Below are positions 18,701 through 30,391 of a stretch of DNA of 64,000 nucleotides, piece after piece. Origin of the DNA: Megalobrama amblycephala (Eukaryota; Chordata; Actinopteri; Cypriniformes; Xenocyprididae); assembly GCF_018812025.1 (NCBI RefSeq), contig NC_063058.1:19118797-19182796 (forward strand), written 5' to 3'. Both the position numbers and the translations under genes were made by a program. Position 1 is the stretch's first letter. Every line of letters starts with the position of its first letter. The notes beneath the pieces were generated by a model. The model saw nothing but the letters and a program-made list of their open reading frames with translations. It was not told the DNA's origin and ran no database searches.

Positions 18701-21700
18701 ATGGGCTGGAACCTGGGGTTTCAGCCAGTAGTGCAGGCGCTGCATGTGTAGCAGGCCCAGTAAAATTACTGATGATGCGGAGGCCGACTAGTATCCTCTG
18801 AAAGGTTCTGAGAGGGGGGGAAACCCCTACTTTGAATCATGCTGTCATCCACTGAATTGTCAGAGCATGCTTTGGCGTGAGCCTGACCCTCATTTGGGCA
18901 GAGTTGATAACTGCTCCCAGGAAAGCAATTCACTGGCTGGAAGACGGTGAGCTCTTGGCTAAGTTGATCCTGAGTCTCAGGCATTCCAAATGGCTAAGGA
19001 GCAAGGATCTGTGTGTATTAAACTCAGCCACCAACTAGGCTAGAACAAGCCAGTCATCAAGGTAATTCAAGATGCACACTCCTTTCTCTCTCAGAGGGGA
19101 GAGGGCTGCATCCATGCACTTCATGAAAGTGTGCAGTGCCAGAGACTGTCCAAATGGAAGGACAGTATGTTGGTAAGCCACCCCCTCGAACACGAATCTC
19201 AACGCAGTCTGGGATGGGGCGCTATCTTGATATCTGAAGGTATCAGAACAGCTTCTGAGGCTGAGGATCCACTTCTGTGCTGCAGTAAAGCACTCAGCGA
19301 AACTGTCTACCGCGGGGCAAAGATCCTTGATAAAATCTTTCAAAGTGATTCCAATGATATTGTTTCCCTGTGCTGTTATTGTTATAGCTGTGGTTTGAAC
19401 TCTGCTATTCTTTAATATTGAGTACAATTTTTAGAACTATGGGGCGGTTTCCCGGACAGGGTTTAAATTAAGCCAGGATAGGCCTTAAACCAGAATAGTT
19501 AATCGTGGTTTAAAAAAAGGCTTTCTGAAACACAGATTAAAGGCGCTCTAAGCGATTCTGAGCGGAGTAACTTCCTGTTGACGTTCGAAGTGTTGTCAAA
19601 CAAAACAAAGGCTAGCTAGACCCCCCCTCCTACTCCTCCTGGCCCTCCCCTCCGTGCTTCCTGAAACAGTCATGAACGCGCATTTAAAATGTAAGTAGCT
19701 TGCGTATTGACGCTGCTTGTCGGTTATTGGCTGGAGCATGTTTATTATGTTAAGTGGTCCAGGCTGCACCAGTTTGTTTTTATTGCAGTTTTCTGAGCTT
19801 GTGGCGACTACAGAGACCGCATTTTTTTTTTTACAGTGTGTTCAGGGGACAGGCAGCTAGCGTATAGTGAGGAGATGTTTGCTGTATGTGACAAAAAAAA
19901 AAAATTGGGCCTAAAAACGCGTCAAATCGCTTAGAGCGCCTTTAAGTACAGATTACTAAAACCTGGACTATGGAGTCCTGATTTTAAAATAAACCAGATT
20001 AATTTAAAACCAACTGTGCTAATCTGAATTAGCATGAGAGAAACTGTAAAACATGGAATTAACCAAGAAAAGCTTAAAATTGCATGGAACTCAGAAGCAA
20101 ATCCAAGGAAAATAATGGCAGCAAAAAAGACTCCAATATAAAAACTTAACTAAACAAGAGACATTTATTTTAAAGCAAGCAAAATACCTCAGCTGTGAAA
20201 AAAAGAGAAATGCCTTGAAATCTGTTTGTAATGAATTCTTTTTAAATTTCATATGATTATTAATGCTTTTGTTTTGTCCTTTACATAGTAACAAACTAAA
20301 TATAACTATTTACACATGTGATAATCGGTGTTGGAAGTCTAGAAATTACACTGGTTTGATCCAAAGCACTATCATAGTGGTTGCTTCATTATATAAAAAA
20401 GGCAAATCTTGTTAGCAGTCCTCAACCCAAGCACAAGCTCAACACTTCACCACAATAGTAATTTTCAAAAAACACTAACATAACAAACTTTTACATAATA
20501 GAACATTAAACAGTAAGAAGTCTCTCATATTCTCCCACTTCAGCCCGGTGCAAAGCATGATGGGAAGTGAAAGTCCTGTTTGATTGGGTTACTTGACTGA
20601 AACATGTTATTTCAAAATGAAAACATCAAGTGAGTTTAACCATTTCAAGTCAATTTAACATGAAGCAATCACATTTGAACCAGAAACAATGGTGTTAAAT
20701 CAAAGTAAATTGTTTTAATAAAGTGAACAGCACAAAAAAATAAATAAATATATATTGCTATATTGCTATATATATATAAGAAATACATGTGTCTTCTTTG
20801 AAACACAGCGTTAATCTGAAGTTAAACCTGCCTCTTGGTAGGTTTAATTTAAACCTCAATTTAGTCCTGGAGTAGCTCTAGTCTTCCTCCAGGAAATCAG
20901 CTTATTAAACTCTGGACTATACTAAGTCTAGGACCATTTTAAACCATGACAGAGAAAGCAGATTTCTGTTAATCTGGTTTAAAGGGCAATTTTATTCTAG
21001 GACTAGGCTTAATCTCTGTCCGGGAAACCGTCCCTATATCTTTAGCGTTATCTTTATAGTTATCATCCTTGGTGTGCACGGGCCTTTAGGCTGCATGCAT
21101 CCCAAGTCTTTAATAAAAATGTACATTATACACCAAATTTGGAAATTGTAAAGCATGCTTTTTTCTGCAAGTGGTATGGTAGTGAAATAAAATTGCATCT
21201 TGATACCACCTTATTAGCGTCTAGCTAAAATTATTAGCCTAAAAATCATTATTACTTTACTGGAATCGTAGCATAATCATAGCTTGTGTACAATATTCGC
21301 TGATAAATGAGCAACGCATACTTCATGCACTTGAGATTTGATATTTTCCAAAGTATTATTATTAGTACACTATGATTTTGGGACACTAATTACTAAACCC
21401 AATTTGCATAATATGCCAGATTAGTCCCAAATCAATTTCCATCTCTATTAAATCCTGCCATATGTAATGTCTAACATTAAAGTTTCCTAATAGTAAAATA
21501 AGTATAAAGAATATCATACAACTGTTATTGAATCATGACCTACCTTCAGGACGTTCAAGGGGCGGCTCTCATAGCTCTGACCAATCACAATTTTGCTGAC
21601 CAGATTACTGTTTTCTGCCACAAGCATGTCCATGAAAGAGTAAATCTGCAAACAGTATGGTGAAGATCAAATGCATGGTTGTATGTAAAATTAGGTTCTG

Positions 21701-23759
21701 TAGGTTTATAAAATATTAACTGCATGAAGTCATAAACATATTTAAAACAAACAATTTTAAAGTACAGAAAAACATTATAGTTTCTTTGAAAAGGCTGATG
21801 AAATTTCAGTGTCGTGTAATGCTATTGAATTAAAGTTACACCACTCACAGAGTTCAGGTCATGATAGGTGGTGTAGACAAAATCATCTGTACTTCTTGGA
21901 AAGGTGCGATATTTCAACATCTGCAGTTGCTCCTTATCCACCAGATCCTTATGTGACAGAAATACAGCAAATAAGTAAGGATTTTCATCTCCATAAATAA
22001 TTATTTAGTGTTATGTTAAGTAAATATGACCAAACGTTTAATTTTTTCATGTTTTTTTGTTTGTTTGTTTGTTTGTTTGTTACCACAGTTTTAAAATAGT
22101 CCCACCTGGACATTCTCAATCATGACATTGTACTGGATCTGATTGTACGCCAGGAATGCCCTGACAGCCTGGAGGCTGTGAAAGGGGACATGAACATCCA
22201 CAGGCAGGGACTCATGAACGGGCTCCATCCAGAAGTCCACCTGAACACAGAGGAAAATATAGGATAATACTTTATATTACATTATAATATGAGTATAATA
22301 TTAACCTATATATAATACTGCTGGTGTACAATATAGTGTACATGAATTACACGTAGCAGATCTATACAGGTGGAGGGTTTCTAAAAGCGTGCTGCACTGC
22401 TAAGGCAAATGCTACTCATATATTTGAAGACTTGGCTACTAATACAGCAGGAACCAATCATCTGTGTCCTATAGATAATGATGTGATTACGAGCAGTTGA
22501 GTTAAGGACCTATTAGCCTGCCCATTTAGAGTTTCATGACAGAACTTTGTATTTTTCTTTCATTGCATTGCTTTTGTGTCATTATTTTGGTGGTCGAAAG
22601 TTTGATTTGCATTTTTGACGTCAATTTGATATTTTTTTCCAACATCAGTTGGACATCAGTGTGTGGACATCAAATTATTGATGTCAATTTTATGTTTTTT
22701 TTTCAACATCAATTGGACATCAGTGTGTGGGCGTCAATTTGATGTCAAAAAATTTACGTCAAAAAACTGACGTCAATTTGATGTAAAAAAAAAAAAAAAA
22801 TGTATTATATATATATATATATAACAGTAGTCCAAAAGTTTGGAACCACTAAGATTTTTAATGTTTTTAAAAGAAGTTTTGTCTGCTCACCAAGGCTACA
22901 TTTATTTAATTAAAAATACAGTAAAAACAGTAATATTGTGAAATATTATTACAATTTAAAATAACTGTTTTCTATTTGAATATATTTCACAAAGTAATTT
23001 ATTCCTGTGATGCAAAGCTGAATTTTCAGCATCATTACTCCAGTCTTCAGTGTCACATGATCCTTCAGAAATCATTCTAATATGCTGATCTGCTGCTCAA
23101 TAAACATTTAATGTGTACAATTGTACAAAATATTTGTGTACAATATTTTTTTTCAGGATTATTTGATGAATAGAAAGTTCAAAAGAACAGTGTTTATCTG
23201 AAATCTAATCTTTTGTAACATTATAAATGTCTTTACTGCCACTTTTGATTGATTTAATGCATCCTTGCTGAATAAAAGTATTCATTTCTTTAATTTCTTT
23301 TCCAAAAAATAAAAATAAAAATTCTTACTGACCCCAAACTTTTGAACGGTAGTGTATAATGCTACAGAAGCTTTGTATTTCAGATAAATGCTGTTCTTTT
23401 GAACTTTCTATTCATCAAGGAATCCTGAAAAAAAAAGTACACAACTGTTTTCAACATTGAAAATAATCATAAATGTTTATTGAGCAGCAAATCAGCATAT
23501 TAGAATGATTTCTGAAGGATCATGTGACACTGAAGACTGGAGTAACGATGCTGAAAATTCAGCTTTGCATCACAGGAATAAATTACTTTGTCAAATATAT
23601 TTAAATAGTACACAGTTATTTTAAATTGTAATAATATTTCACAATATTACTGTTTTTTTACTGTATTTTTAATTAAATAAATGTAGCCTTGGTGAGCAGA
23701 CGAAACTTCTTTTAAAAACATTAAAAATCTTAGTGGTTCCAAACTTTTGGACTGTACTG

Positions 23760-23810
<51 letters not shown>

Positions 23811-23817
23811 CTAATGG

Positions 23818-23877
<60 letters not shown>

Positions 23878-24371
23878 AACTTAAACTATCATTTAGCTGT
23901 TTTTTGTTTTTTTCAAATAATGCTGATCACAGTTACAAATGTAAGAACTGTTCAAATGTCACTTTTATCCCAACAAATCTGAAACGATGAAAAGATCTAT
24001 GAGCTTCACAAACACTTACCCCGAGCATCGGTTCATTGAGTTCGTCCAGGAGAGAGATCTGCTCTGCATCTTTTGCAGTGATCCGAAGAACTTGGTCTCT
24101 GTAGAAACATTAATACAGTTTCTTTAGCTTCAGTATTCAGAATGAGTATGGGCCTATTTTGCAAAAAATGGCACATGGAAGTCACAGTTTGTTTCTCTGT
24201 TTTTCAGCTGTCAGCTGTCAATATGCTAAAACATGTTTGTTTATTAACCAAGAATTTGAAAGCATGAAGTAATGGATATTTAGAGACACAAGATCTGTGA
24301 ACTCACCCCTCAAAAGTCACTTTGCCAAACACGACCACAAAAAGAGCAGTTAGAACCAGTAACCCCTTCAT
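15715..24371 (-). CDS. cpa1: carboxypeptidase A1-like zymogen (CPA-A)
   Basis: Secreted zinc carboxypeptidase that removes C-terminal hydrophobic residues, presumably a pancreatic digestive enzyme. Exons (minus): 24307-24371, 24020-24098, 22106-22240, 21849-21947, 21544-21645, 16840-16938, 16649-16759, 16445-16535, 16153-16352, 15993-16077, 15715-15902; 1254 nt, 417 aa, no break. Signal peptide [16 protein letters not shown]. The propeptide ends FPR111 before [11 protein letters not shown], a trypsin-type activation site. Zinc ligands are His177 and Glu180 (HSREW) and the His of SIHSYSQ. Arg235, Asn252 and Arg253 (DPNRNW), Tyr356 and Glu378 ([11 protein letters not shown]) are present. Position 255 in bovine numbering is Val (QADGVTVDW) where CPA1 has Ile; Thr268 is CPA1-like. 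Intron 5 (4.6 kb) is swollen by nested transposons. It belongs to the A/C subfamily and ends [10 protein letters not shown]. Confidence 0.95.
17045..19430 (-). mobile_element. decayed DIRS-type tyrosine-recombinase retrotransposon
   Basis: Reading the minus strand: reverse transcriptase with [11 protein letters not shown] (about 19040-19080), RNase H-like [14 protein letters not shown] and LHINCLEML (about 18450-18570), DSxxVVSYI-type remains, [14 protein letters not shown], and a tyrosine recombinase C-terminus with [18 protein letters not shown] (about 17570-17640). This order (RT, RNase H, YR, no integrase) defines DIRS elements. Several frameshifts and missing 5' parts (no gag) make it inactive. 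The start CGTAACCTTGGTTCCC resembles DIRS terminal sequence. The insertion is shared with CPA-C (34876-37010). Confidence 0.9.
19441..21034. mobile_element. TIR DNA element, present only in duplication copy 1
   Basis: Ends are GGGGCGGTTTCCCGGACAGG and the inverse CTGTCCGGGAAACCGTCCC, flanked by TAT on both sides. The CPA-C equivalent (37009-37030) has no insertion. No transposase was recognised. It contains the nested TTAA element at 19541-19941. Confidence 0.85.
19541..19941. mobile_element. nested MITE with TTAA target duplication
   Basis: TIRs AGGCGCTCTAAGCGATT and AAATCGCTTAGAGCGCCT are flanked by TTAA on both sides (19537-19540, 19942-19945). About 400 bp, non-coding. TTAA sites are used by piggyBac and Kolobok-type elements. 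Confidence 0.85.
22824..23760. mobile_element. fold-back MITE-like element in CPA-A intron 2
   Basis: Ends ACAGTAGTCCAAAAGTTTGG and the inverse CCAAACTTTTGGACTGTACTGT; the arms repeat the ATGATCCTTCAGAAATCATT segment seen in 1627-2542. It is absent from the matching place in CPA-C (about 42060-42110), so it was gained in copy 1 or lost from copy 2. Confidence 0.85.
23757..23871. repeat. (TA)n-(GA)n-(TA)n microsatellite
   Basis: TA runs on both sides of a 26-bp GA run, next to the right end of the fold-back element in CPA-A intron 2. Confidence 0.95.
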
Positions 24372-24413
24372 CTTGCTGCTTGAAGTAGAGTTTCTCATAG
24401 TAAGTTCCCCCCC

Positions 24414-24421
24414 TTTATATA
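24414..24421 (-). promoter_or_regulatory. CPA-A TATA box
   Basis: TATATAAA on the minus strand, 43 bp upstream of the ATG. This implies a very short 5' UTR of about 10-20 nt, as in strongly expressed digestive enzyme genes. The equivalent in CPA-C is at 42633-42640. Confidence 0.75.
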
Positions 24422-24473
24422 ATATTATGTTGATGATGACTGGAGTCGAGGAGCTAATGGGGTCAGGTCTCAG

Positions 24474-24552
24474 ACAAACCTGCTGCTTTGGTTCTCACAA
24501 CCTTATAAAACACTGATGAGGGAGTTTAAGGGATGAGAACATTGCATCTGTT
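24474..24552 (-). promoter_or_regulatory. conserved CPA promoter block (copy at CPA-A)
   Basis: A block with CCTGCTGCTTTGGTTCT, AACACTGATGAGGGAGTT and GGATGAGAACATTGCATCTG. It contains an E-box (CATCTG, 24545-24550). Near-identical blocks sit upstream of CPA-C and CPA-D, and diverged ones lie at about 60766 and 61568. The regulatory role is inferred from conservation and position. Confidence 0.55.
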
Positions 24553-27500
24553 TTCTTGCCTGTTTCTAAATATAGCGACTCAGGGTTTATTGACAAGAAA
24601 GAAAAGTTGCTGTACTTATTTCAAATGCAGGAGGTAAACTGGAAATTCAGTCCATAGTCACTAACTTCACATTTTTTTGATAATGTACATGTGTTTTTAT
24701 GCCTTTTATGCAAACCTACTCATTTGTTTTCTGTGATGTTTTTGATGTTGCTTTGCAAAAATTGCTGATGTAACTTTTTGTAGAAATTACGAGAGAGACT
24801 TGTGATCATTTTGGAAGCATTAGCCAGAATGGGTTTGAAATTATAAACAAATCAAATCATTTTAGCCTTTTTTTGCATAAAAAACACTCCCTTTTGCATG
24901 CAAATTGAGCTATAATTCAATAACATAATAATCAAAACAAAAAGCAGTTGAAGGATGATGTGAATAATTTAATTACTTATATGACTTCAATATAATTAAT
25001 CTAACCACATTAAAGTTGATTATTAAGTTATTAAAGTTGTTATTCTTTAACCTCTTCTTTTTTTAAAGGTAAAAGTCTTTCTTAGAACTGATAGGAAAAC
25101 ATAGGATTTAACCTGAATGTTTAGATAACAAAAGTTACAATCACTTTAGCTTTCAACATTATCAGGTAAAAGGAAAGAATGCAAGAGTTCCACCAATATT
25201 CGGTCAAATATAGTCTGATTAAATACTTCACATACATTTGCTATACTGACATATTCATAAATCTGAAAATGTATCTGATTGGGCTCCTGTTACAAACTTT
25301 CCGATCATTTGGAGGAATGTAAAGATCAGCAGGAAAAGCTCAAGGCTCATTTTAGTTTTTCTAGTGTTTAGGAATAAAAACATCTGTCCTGCTTCCTATT
25401 CATTACATCATTATTCTGATTAATGGTTTCTCATCACCCAACAGGCGTCATATGTAAATGTATGGTGGTCATGTTTTGATGCAACTGGATGACGTCACAA
25501 TAATGCATGAACTCAAACGAGTTATTTTTGGCTTTTGGTTCAATAAATGTATGGCGTTCTTATAATGCCATATAAATGTACTTTTTGAACTGGGGAGGAC
25601 ATTTTGAGCTCTTTTAATGCAAAAGATTTTTTTTTTTAAAAATGAATTAAATTGATAAGCTAATAATTTTCATATTATGGCCTGTCAGGGAATCACAGGC
25701 TGGAGAGATGGGTGCGTAGAAACAAACTCTTTATTGACAAATAGACAAAGTTGGCAAAGTGAAAGCAACAGGCAGCAATGATGGTGAATGCATCAGGTAA
25801 GTCTTGATCCAAGTGATAGCAGTCTTAGCAATCAACGAGACCAGACAGTGTATGTGGAGTGTCCTTATATCTGGTGCTGGGCTGATGAGGTGATTGAAGA
25901 CAGATGGTGATGATTGTGGAACGTGTGCAGATGGTGGACTAGGAAGGATTCTAGGAGATGTAGTGCAGAAGGTGACAGGCATGGTGACTAAGATCTTGAC
26001 AGTACTCCCCCCTCCCGGAAGGTGCGACATTGCTTCAAACAGAATCCAACTGGGGAGGGAGGGAGGGGGAGGCATCCTGAAATGGAGGCAGGTGACAGAC
26101 AGGTAAAATATAGGCAGGACAAGGAGCCTCCAGGATGGTACCAGCACCCCGGAAACCAGGGAGGTGCCAGTAGCTCAGGAAGCCACGGAGGTGCTGGCAG
26201 TGCAGGGGGCCAGGGAGGTGTCAGCAGTGCAGGGACAGGCGTCTTGGGGATCTCCGCCATGGCCATTTCAGGGAGAGTGGACAACTCTGGGACTACCTCC
26301 ATGGCCGTGTCAGGGAGAGCAGGCAACTCTGGGATGGCCTCCATGGCCGTGTACAGGAAATAGGAGCATGGAAGTTTCTAATGGCTGCTGTGGCCAGAAC
26401 ACAGGAGACAGGAGGAGTTTCTAATGGCTGCCGTGGGCATGACGAGGATGCTTGTGATGGTCACCATGACTGCATTGTAGAAGCAGGGAGAACAGGAGAA
26501 TAGGCTGGCCTCTGTGGCCGAGACAAGGGACCAAAAAGCATGGGAAACAAGAATGGCCACTTCAGCCTTGACTGGGTAAGTCACCCCAACCCCCCAAATT
26601 TCTTGGGAAACATCAGAGTAATGTGTGCTGCCCAAAAACACCCAATAGCTAGTGCCATAAATGATAGCATTGTGACCTCTGGACTCGTCTCTGGGGATAG
26701 CGCAGGTACTTGGCTGAGCTCTGGGACTCAGGGGCTGGAGCTGACACTTGAGTCGACTTGGGGGCTGGAGCTGACACTGGAGCGGACTCAGGGGCTGGAG
26801 CCAACACTGGAGCGGGCTTGTGAGCAGACTCATGTATTAGAATTCAGTTTGAAGTGGACTTGAGTAAACTTCTGGGCAGACTCATGGATTGGAGCAAACT
26901 TAGGAGTGGATTCTGAATTGGTTTGGACTGTAGCAGACTCTGGATTGAGTTGAACTGGTGAAGACTCTAGATTGGCTTGGACTGGAGCGGACTCTGGATT
27001 GGACTCTGGGATCACAGAAAGAATAAGAGGTCTTTCAGGGGTGGCCCTGCTAAGCAGAAGAGTGTAGAGAATGCATTGCTCTAATGTACAGTTATTCACA
27101 TCTCAAGGCATCTTGGAAAAGAAAAGGTTAGTCCGAACCTTCATGAAACATCTCCATGAGCATATCATCATACGGGTAGACTGTAGAAGCCAGCTCCAGG
27201 AAATCCTCAGCATACCTCTCAATTGGACGGCCATTTTGATTTTGAGGGAGTACAGCATATCAATCGGGCGGAGAAGCATGCTCATGCTGCAATAAGGTCT
27301 TCAGATGGGTGAGTAGAAAAAGTCAAATTCTTTATTGACAAATAGACGAAGTTGGCAAAGTGAAAGCAGCAGGCAGCAATGATGGTGAATGCAGACAGGG
27401 AAATTGCAGGTGAGGTTCCACACACACACTTATAACAGTCATTGATATGCAGTGAATATCTTTCCTTGGTTTGCAGGTTGTCCGTGTGGAAACTGGAGAA

Positions 27501-28003
27501 TGAGGAGGAACAGGAACATGTAAATTTAAAAAAGACACGGGAATGAGGAGCAGGACACAAAGGTAAGTATAAGTGATGTTCGATTCTTGAACAAATTCTT
27601 TTAAGCTGGTTCTCAGGAAGTAACCAGTTGAGCCAGTTCACAAAATCGATCTGAATCAAACTTTAGTTCCGGGTTGATGAGGCAAGATGCACAACCGAAG
27701 TAGCATGTCCGACTCAAAAAGAACCGAATGAACCAGTTCAACGAACTGTCGAAGTTTGCAGATGATTTCCAAGGATCCTGACGAGTGAGTTGCTGACACT
27801 GCGCAATGTAAGCTTCTATAATAACAGGCAAAATGTACTGGAAATATGCGTATAACTGGTTTTATTAAATAAGCCTTCATTTTTATTAAAACATTAAAAA
27901 AAAAAACTAAACTTTACTATATGGTTTGTGCATGCAGATGTTAAATCATGGAGTTTATAAGGACCATTAACAAGGAGTTGATAAGACTGGTTTACTCGTT
28001 CTA

Positions 28004-29592
28004 CAGGCGCTGGTCATATAATTAGAATATCATCAAAAAGTTGATTTATTTCACTAATTCCATTCAAAAAGTGGAACTTGTATATTATATTCATTCATTA
28101 CACACAGACTGATATATTTCAAATGTTTATTTCTTTTAATTTTGATAATTATAACTGACAACTAAGGAAAATCCCAAATTCAGCATCTCAGAAAATTAGA
28201 ATATTGTGAAAAGGTTCAATATTGAAGACACCTGGTGCCACACTCTAATCAGCTAATTAACTCAAAACACCTGCAAAGGCCTTTAAATGGTCTCTCAGTC
28301 TAGTTCTGTAGGCTACACAATCATGGGGAATACTGCTGACTTGACAGTTGTCCAAAAGCCGACTATTGACACCTTGCACAAGGAAGGCAAGACACAAAAG
28401 GTCATTGCAAAAGAGGCTAGCTGTTCACAGAGCTGTGTGTCCAAGCACATCAATAGAGAGGCGAAGGGAAGGAAAAGATGTGGTAGAAAAAAGTGTACAA
28501 GCAATAGGGATAACCGCACCCTGGAGAGGATTGTGAAACAAAACCCATTCAAAAATGTGGGGAGATTCGCAAAGAGTGGACTGCAGCTGGAGTCAGTGCT
28601 TCAAGAACCACTACGCACAGACGTATGCAAGACATGGGTTTCAGCTGTCGCATTCCTTGTGTCAAGCCACTCTTGAACAACAGACAGCGTCAGAAGCGTC
28701 TAAAGACAAAAAGGACTGGACTGTTGCTGAGTGGTTCAAAGTTATGTTCTCTGATGAAAGTAAATTTTGCATTTCCTTTGGAAATCAGGGTCCCAGAGTC
28801 TGGAGGAAGAGAGGAGAGGCACATAATCCCAGTTGCTTGAGGTCCAGTATAAAGTTTCCACAATCAGTGATGGTTTGGGGTGCCATGTCATCTGCTGATG
28901 TTGGTCCACTGTGTTTTCTGAGGTCCAAGGTCAACGCAGCCGTATACCAGGAAGTTTTAGAGCACTTCATGCTTCCAGCTGCTGGTTAGGGTTACGGAGA
29001 TGCAGATTTCATTTTCCAACAGGACATGGCGCCTGCACACAGTGCCAAAGCTACCAGTACCTGGTTTAAGGACCATGGTATCCCTGTTCCTAATTGGCCA
29101 GCAAACTCGCCTGACCTTAACCCCATAGAAAATCTATGGGGTATTGTGAAGAGGAAGATGTGATATGCCAGACCCAACAATGCAGAAGAGCTGAAGGCCA
29201 CTATCAGAGCAACCTGGGCTCTCATAACACCTGAGCAGTGCCACAGACTGATCGACTCCATGCCACGCCGCATTGCTGCAGTAATTCAGGCAAAAGGAGC
29301 CCCAACTAAGTATTGAGTGCTGTACATGCTCATATTTTTCATGTTCATACTTTTCAGTTGGCTTTCTAAAAATCCTTTCTTTGTATTGGTCTTAAGTAAT
29401 ATTCTAATTTTCTGAGATACTGAATGTGGGATTTTCCTTAGTTGTCAGTTATAATCATCAAAATTAAACGAAATAAACATTTGAAATATATCAGTCTGTG
29501 TGTAATGAATTAATATAATATAGTTTCACTTTTTGAATGGAATTATTGAAATAAACTTTTTGATGATATTCTAATTATATGACCAGCACCTG
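28004..29592 (+). mobile_element. Tc1/mariner element, decayed
   Basis: TIRs CAGGCGCTGGTCATATAATT and AATTATATGACCAGCACCTG, flanked by TA on both sides. The sister copy at 46613-46620 (TTCTATATACTTTAG) is the exact empty site, so insertion followed the duplication. 1589 bp, typical Tc1 length. Confidence 0.95.
28323..29318 (+). pseudogene. Tc1-like transposase pseudogene
   Basis: Begins with a helix-turn-helix region (VIAKEASCSQSCVSKHI). The DDE domain shows FSDESKF (first Asp, about 28750), FQQDMAPAHSA (second Asp, about 29022) and SPDLNPIENLW (Glu, about 29130). A frameshift lies between about 28560 and 28676; in-frame stops lie at 28987-28989 and 29161-29163; the normal end is at 29316-29318. 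About 330 codons in the intact family. Non-functional. Confidence 0.93.
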
Positions 29593-29900
29593 TATATACT
29601 TTAGACATTAAGAACATATGCATTTGTGGATTAATGCCTGTAATGTGTGCTGTAGGTGCACAATTTTTAGGAAAGTTCATTGAGCCGAACTGTCAGAAAG
29701 AACTGGTTCGCGGAAAGGAATCAGACTTTGCAACACTAGTAAGTATACTTCAAGTAAGTCTGTATGTGGAGTGTCCTTATATCTGGTGCTGGGGTGATGA
29801 GGTGATTGAAGACAGCTGGTGATGATTGTGGAATGTGTGCAGGTGGTGGACCATTCTGGGAGATGTAGTGCAGAAGGTGACAGGCATGGTGACAATAACC

Positions 29901-30391
29901 AATTAATGGTCGATATTAAAATGATATACACTTTTGTCTAAATAAATTCAAAATAAAACACTAAAAACTATAATAAATTAATAAAGTGAATTTAGACATC
30001 ACAACATTATAATGTACAATATGAAAATTGGATATTCATTTTGAGATTTGCTAAAAATTACATTTAACAGTATTAATAAATTGTTTGTGTTTTTAAAGAT
30101 GAGTGTGAGATGATGGCAATGTAATTTAAATGTAAAAATAGAGGAAATGAGCATGAACAATTAAATATCCAATATAAACCGATACTGATAAATTAAAAAA
30201 AGAACTCTCATAATGGCTGATAACCTATATGGTACAGATATATCAGTATCCAGAAGCTTTTCAGTGCTGAACAATGTATTCTTTATATTTGATAATGTAT
30301 ATCAAAGCAAAATCCATAAGATGGTAATTTTGTTTTCTGTTGTTTTTATTAACACTCTTTTATTCACTTCGACACATAGAAGAAATATTGT
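29901..30391. other. A-B spacer remainder
   Basis: AT-rich, no gene. It resembles the D-E spacer at 51945-52310 (both contain AAAACACTAA and GAGGAAATGAGCAT phrases), so it is ancestral spacer DNA. A minus-strand AATAAA for CPA-B lies at 30359-30364. Confidence 0.6.

Larger units (their letters stand above)
17005..21085. mobile_element. composite nested transposon block in CPA-A intron 5 (TTA-flanked MITE host)
   Basis: The outer element begins AGGTCCGTTCACACCAAG and ends as the inverse, GGTGTGCACGGGCCT, with the 3-bp target duplication TTA (17002-17004 and 21086-21088), as in PIF/Harbinger. The paralogous intron of CPA-B (32100-32130) has the empty site ATTACTTAGGCTGC. Inside lie a DIRS element (about 17045-19310) and a second TIR element (19441-21034), itself carrying a TTAA element. 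Confidence 0.85.
27571..29738. mobile_element. hAT-like MITE interrupted by a Tc1 element
   Basis: Left end AAGTGATGTTCGATTC, right end TTTGCAACACTA, with an 8-bp target duplication GTAAGTAT (27563-27570, 29739-29746), the hAT hallmark. Without the inserted Tc1 it is about 577 bp. The sister copy is 46184-46751. Confidence 0.8.
25684..29900 (-). mobile_element. non-autonomous LTR-like element in the A-B spacer
   Basis: A left terminal segment starting TGTCAGGGAATCACAGG and ending near GGCATGGTGAC (about 25990) recurs as direct repeat pieces at 27300-27420 and 29755-29900, so the ends look like LTRs. The interior (26000-27300) has no recognisable gag or pol. On the minus strand it reads as broken Pro-rich repeats of the PELPALP / APPWLPELL kind plus a Glu/Ser/Pro-rich stretch. 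The homologous place near 51945 (ATTATGGTCAATAACC) lacks it. Two later elements sit in its right terminal repeat. Family unknown. Confidence 0.5.

Noticed and set aside
17849..18745. 298-codon minus-strand ORF (and 35212-36054, 280 codons) as a host gene
   Set aside because: The RNase H and recombinase motifs mark it as part of a decayed DIRS element.
26022..27099. Gly/Ser/Trp-rich plus-strand and Pro-rich minus-strand ORFs as host genes
   Set aside because: They lie inside a repeated LTR-like element, are broken between copies and have no recognisable domain.
28287..29273. Tc1 transposase as an active gene
   Set aside because: A frameshift and two in-frame stops interrupt the DDE domain.
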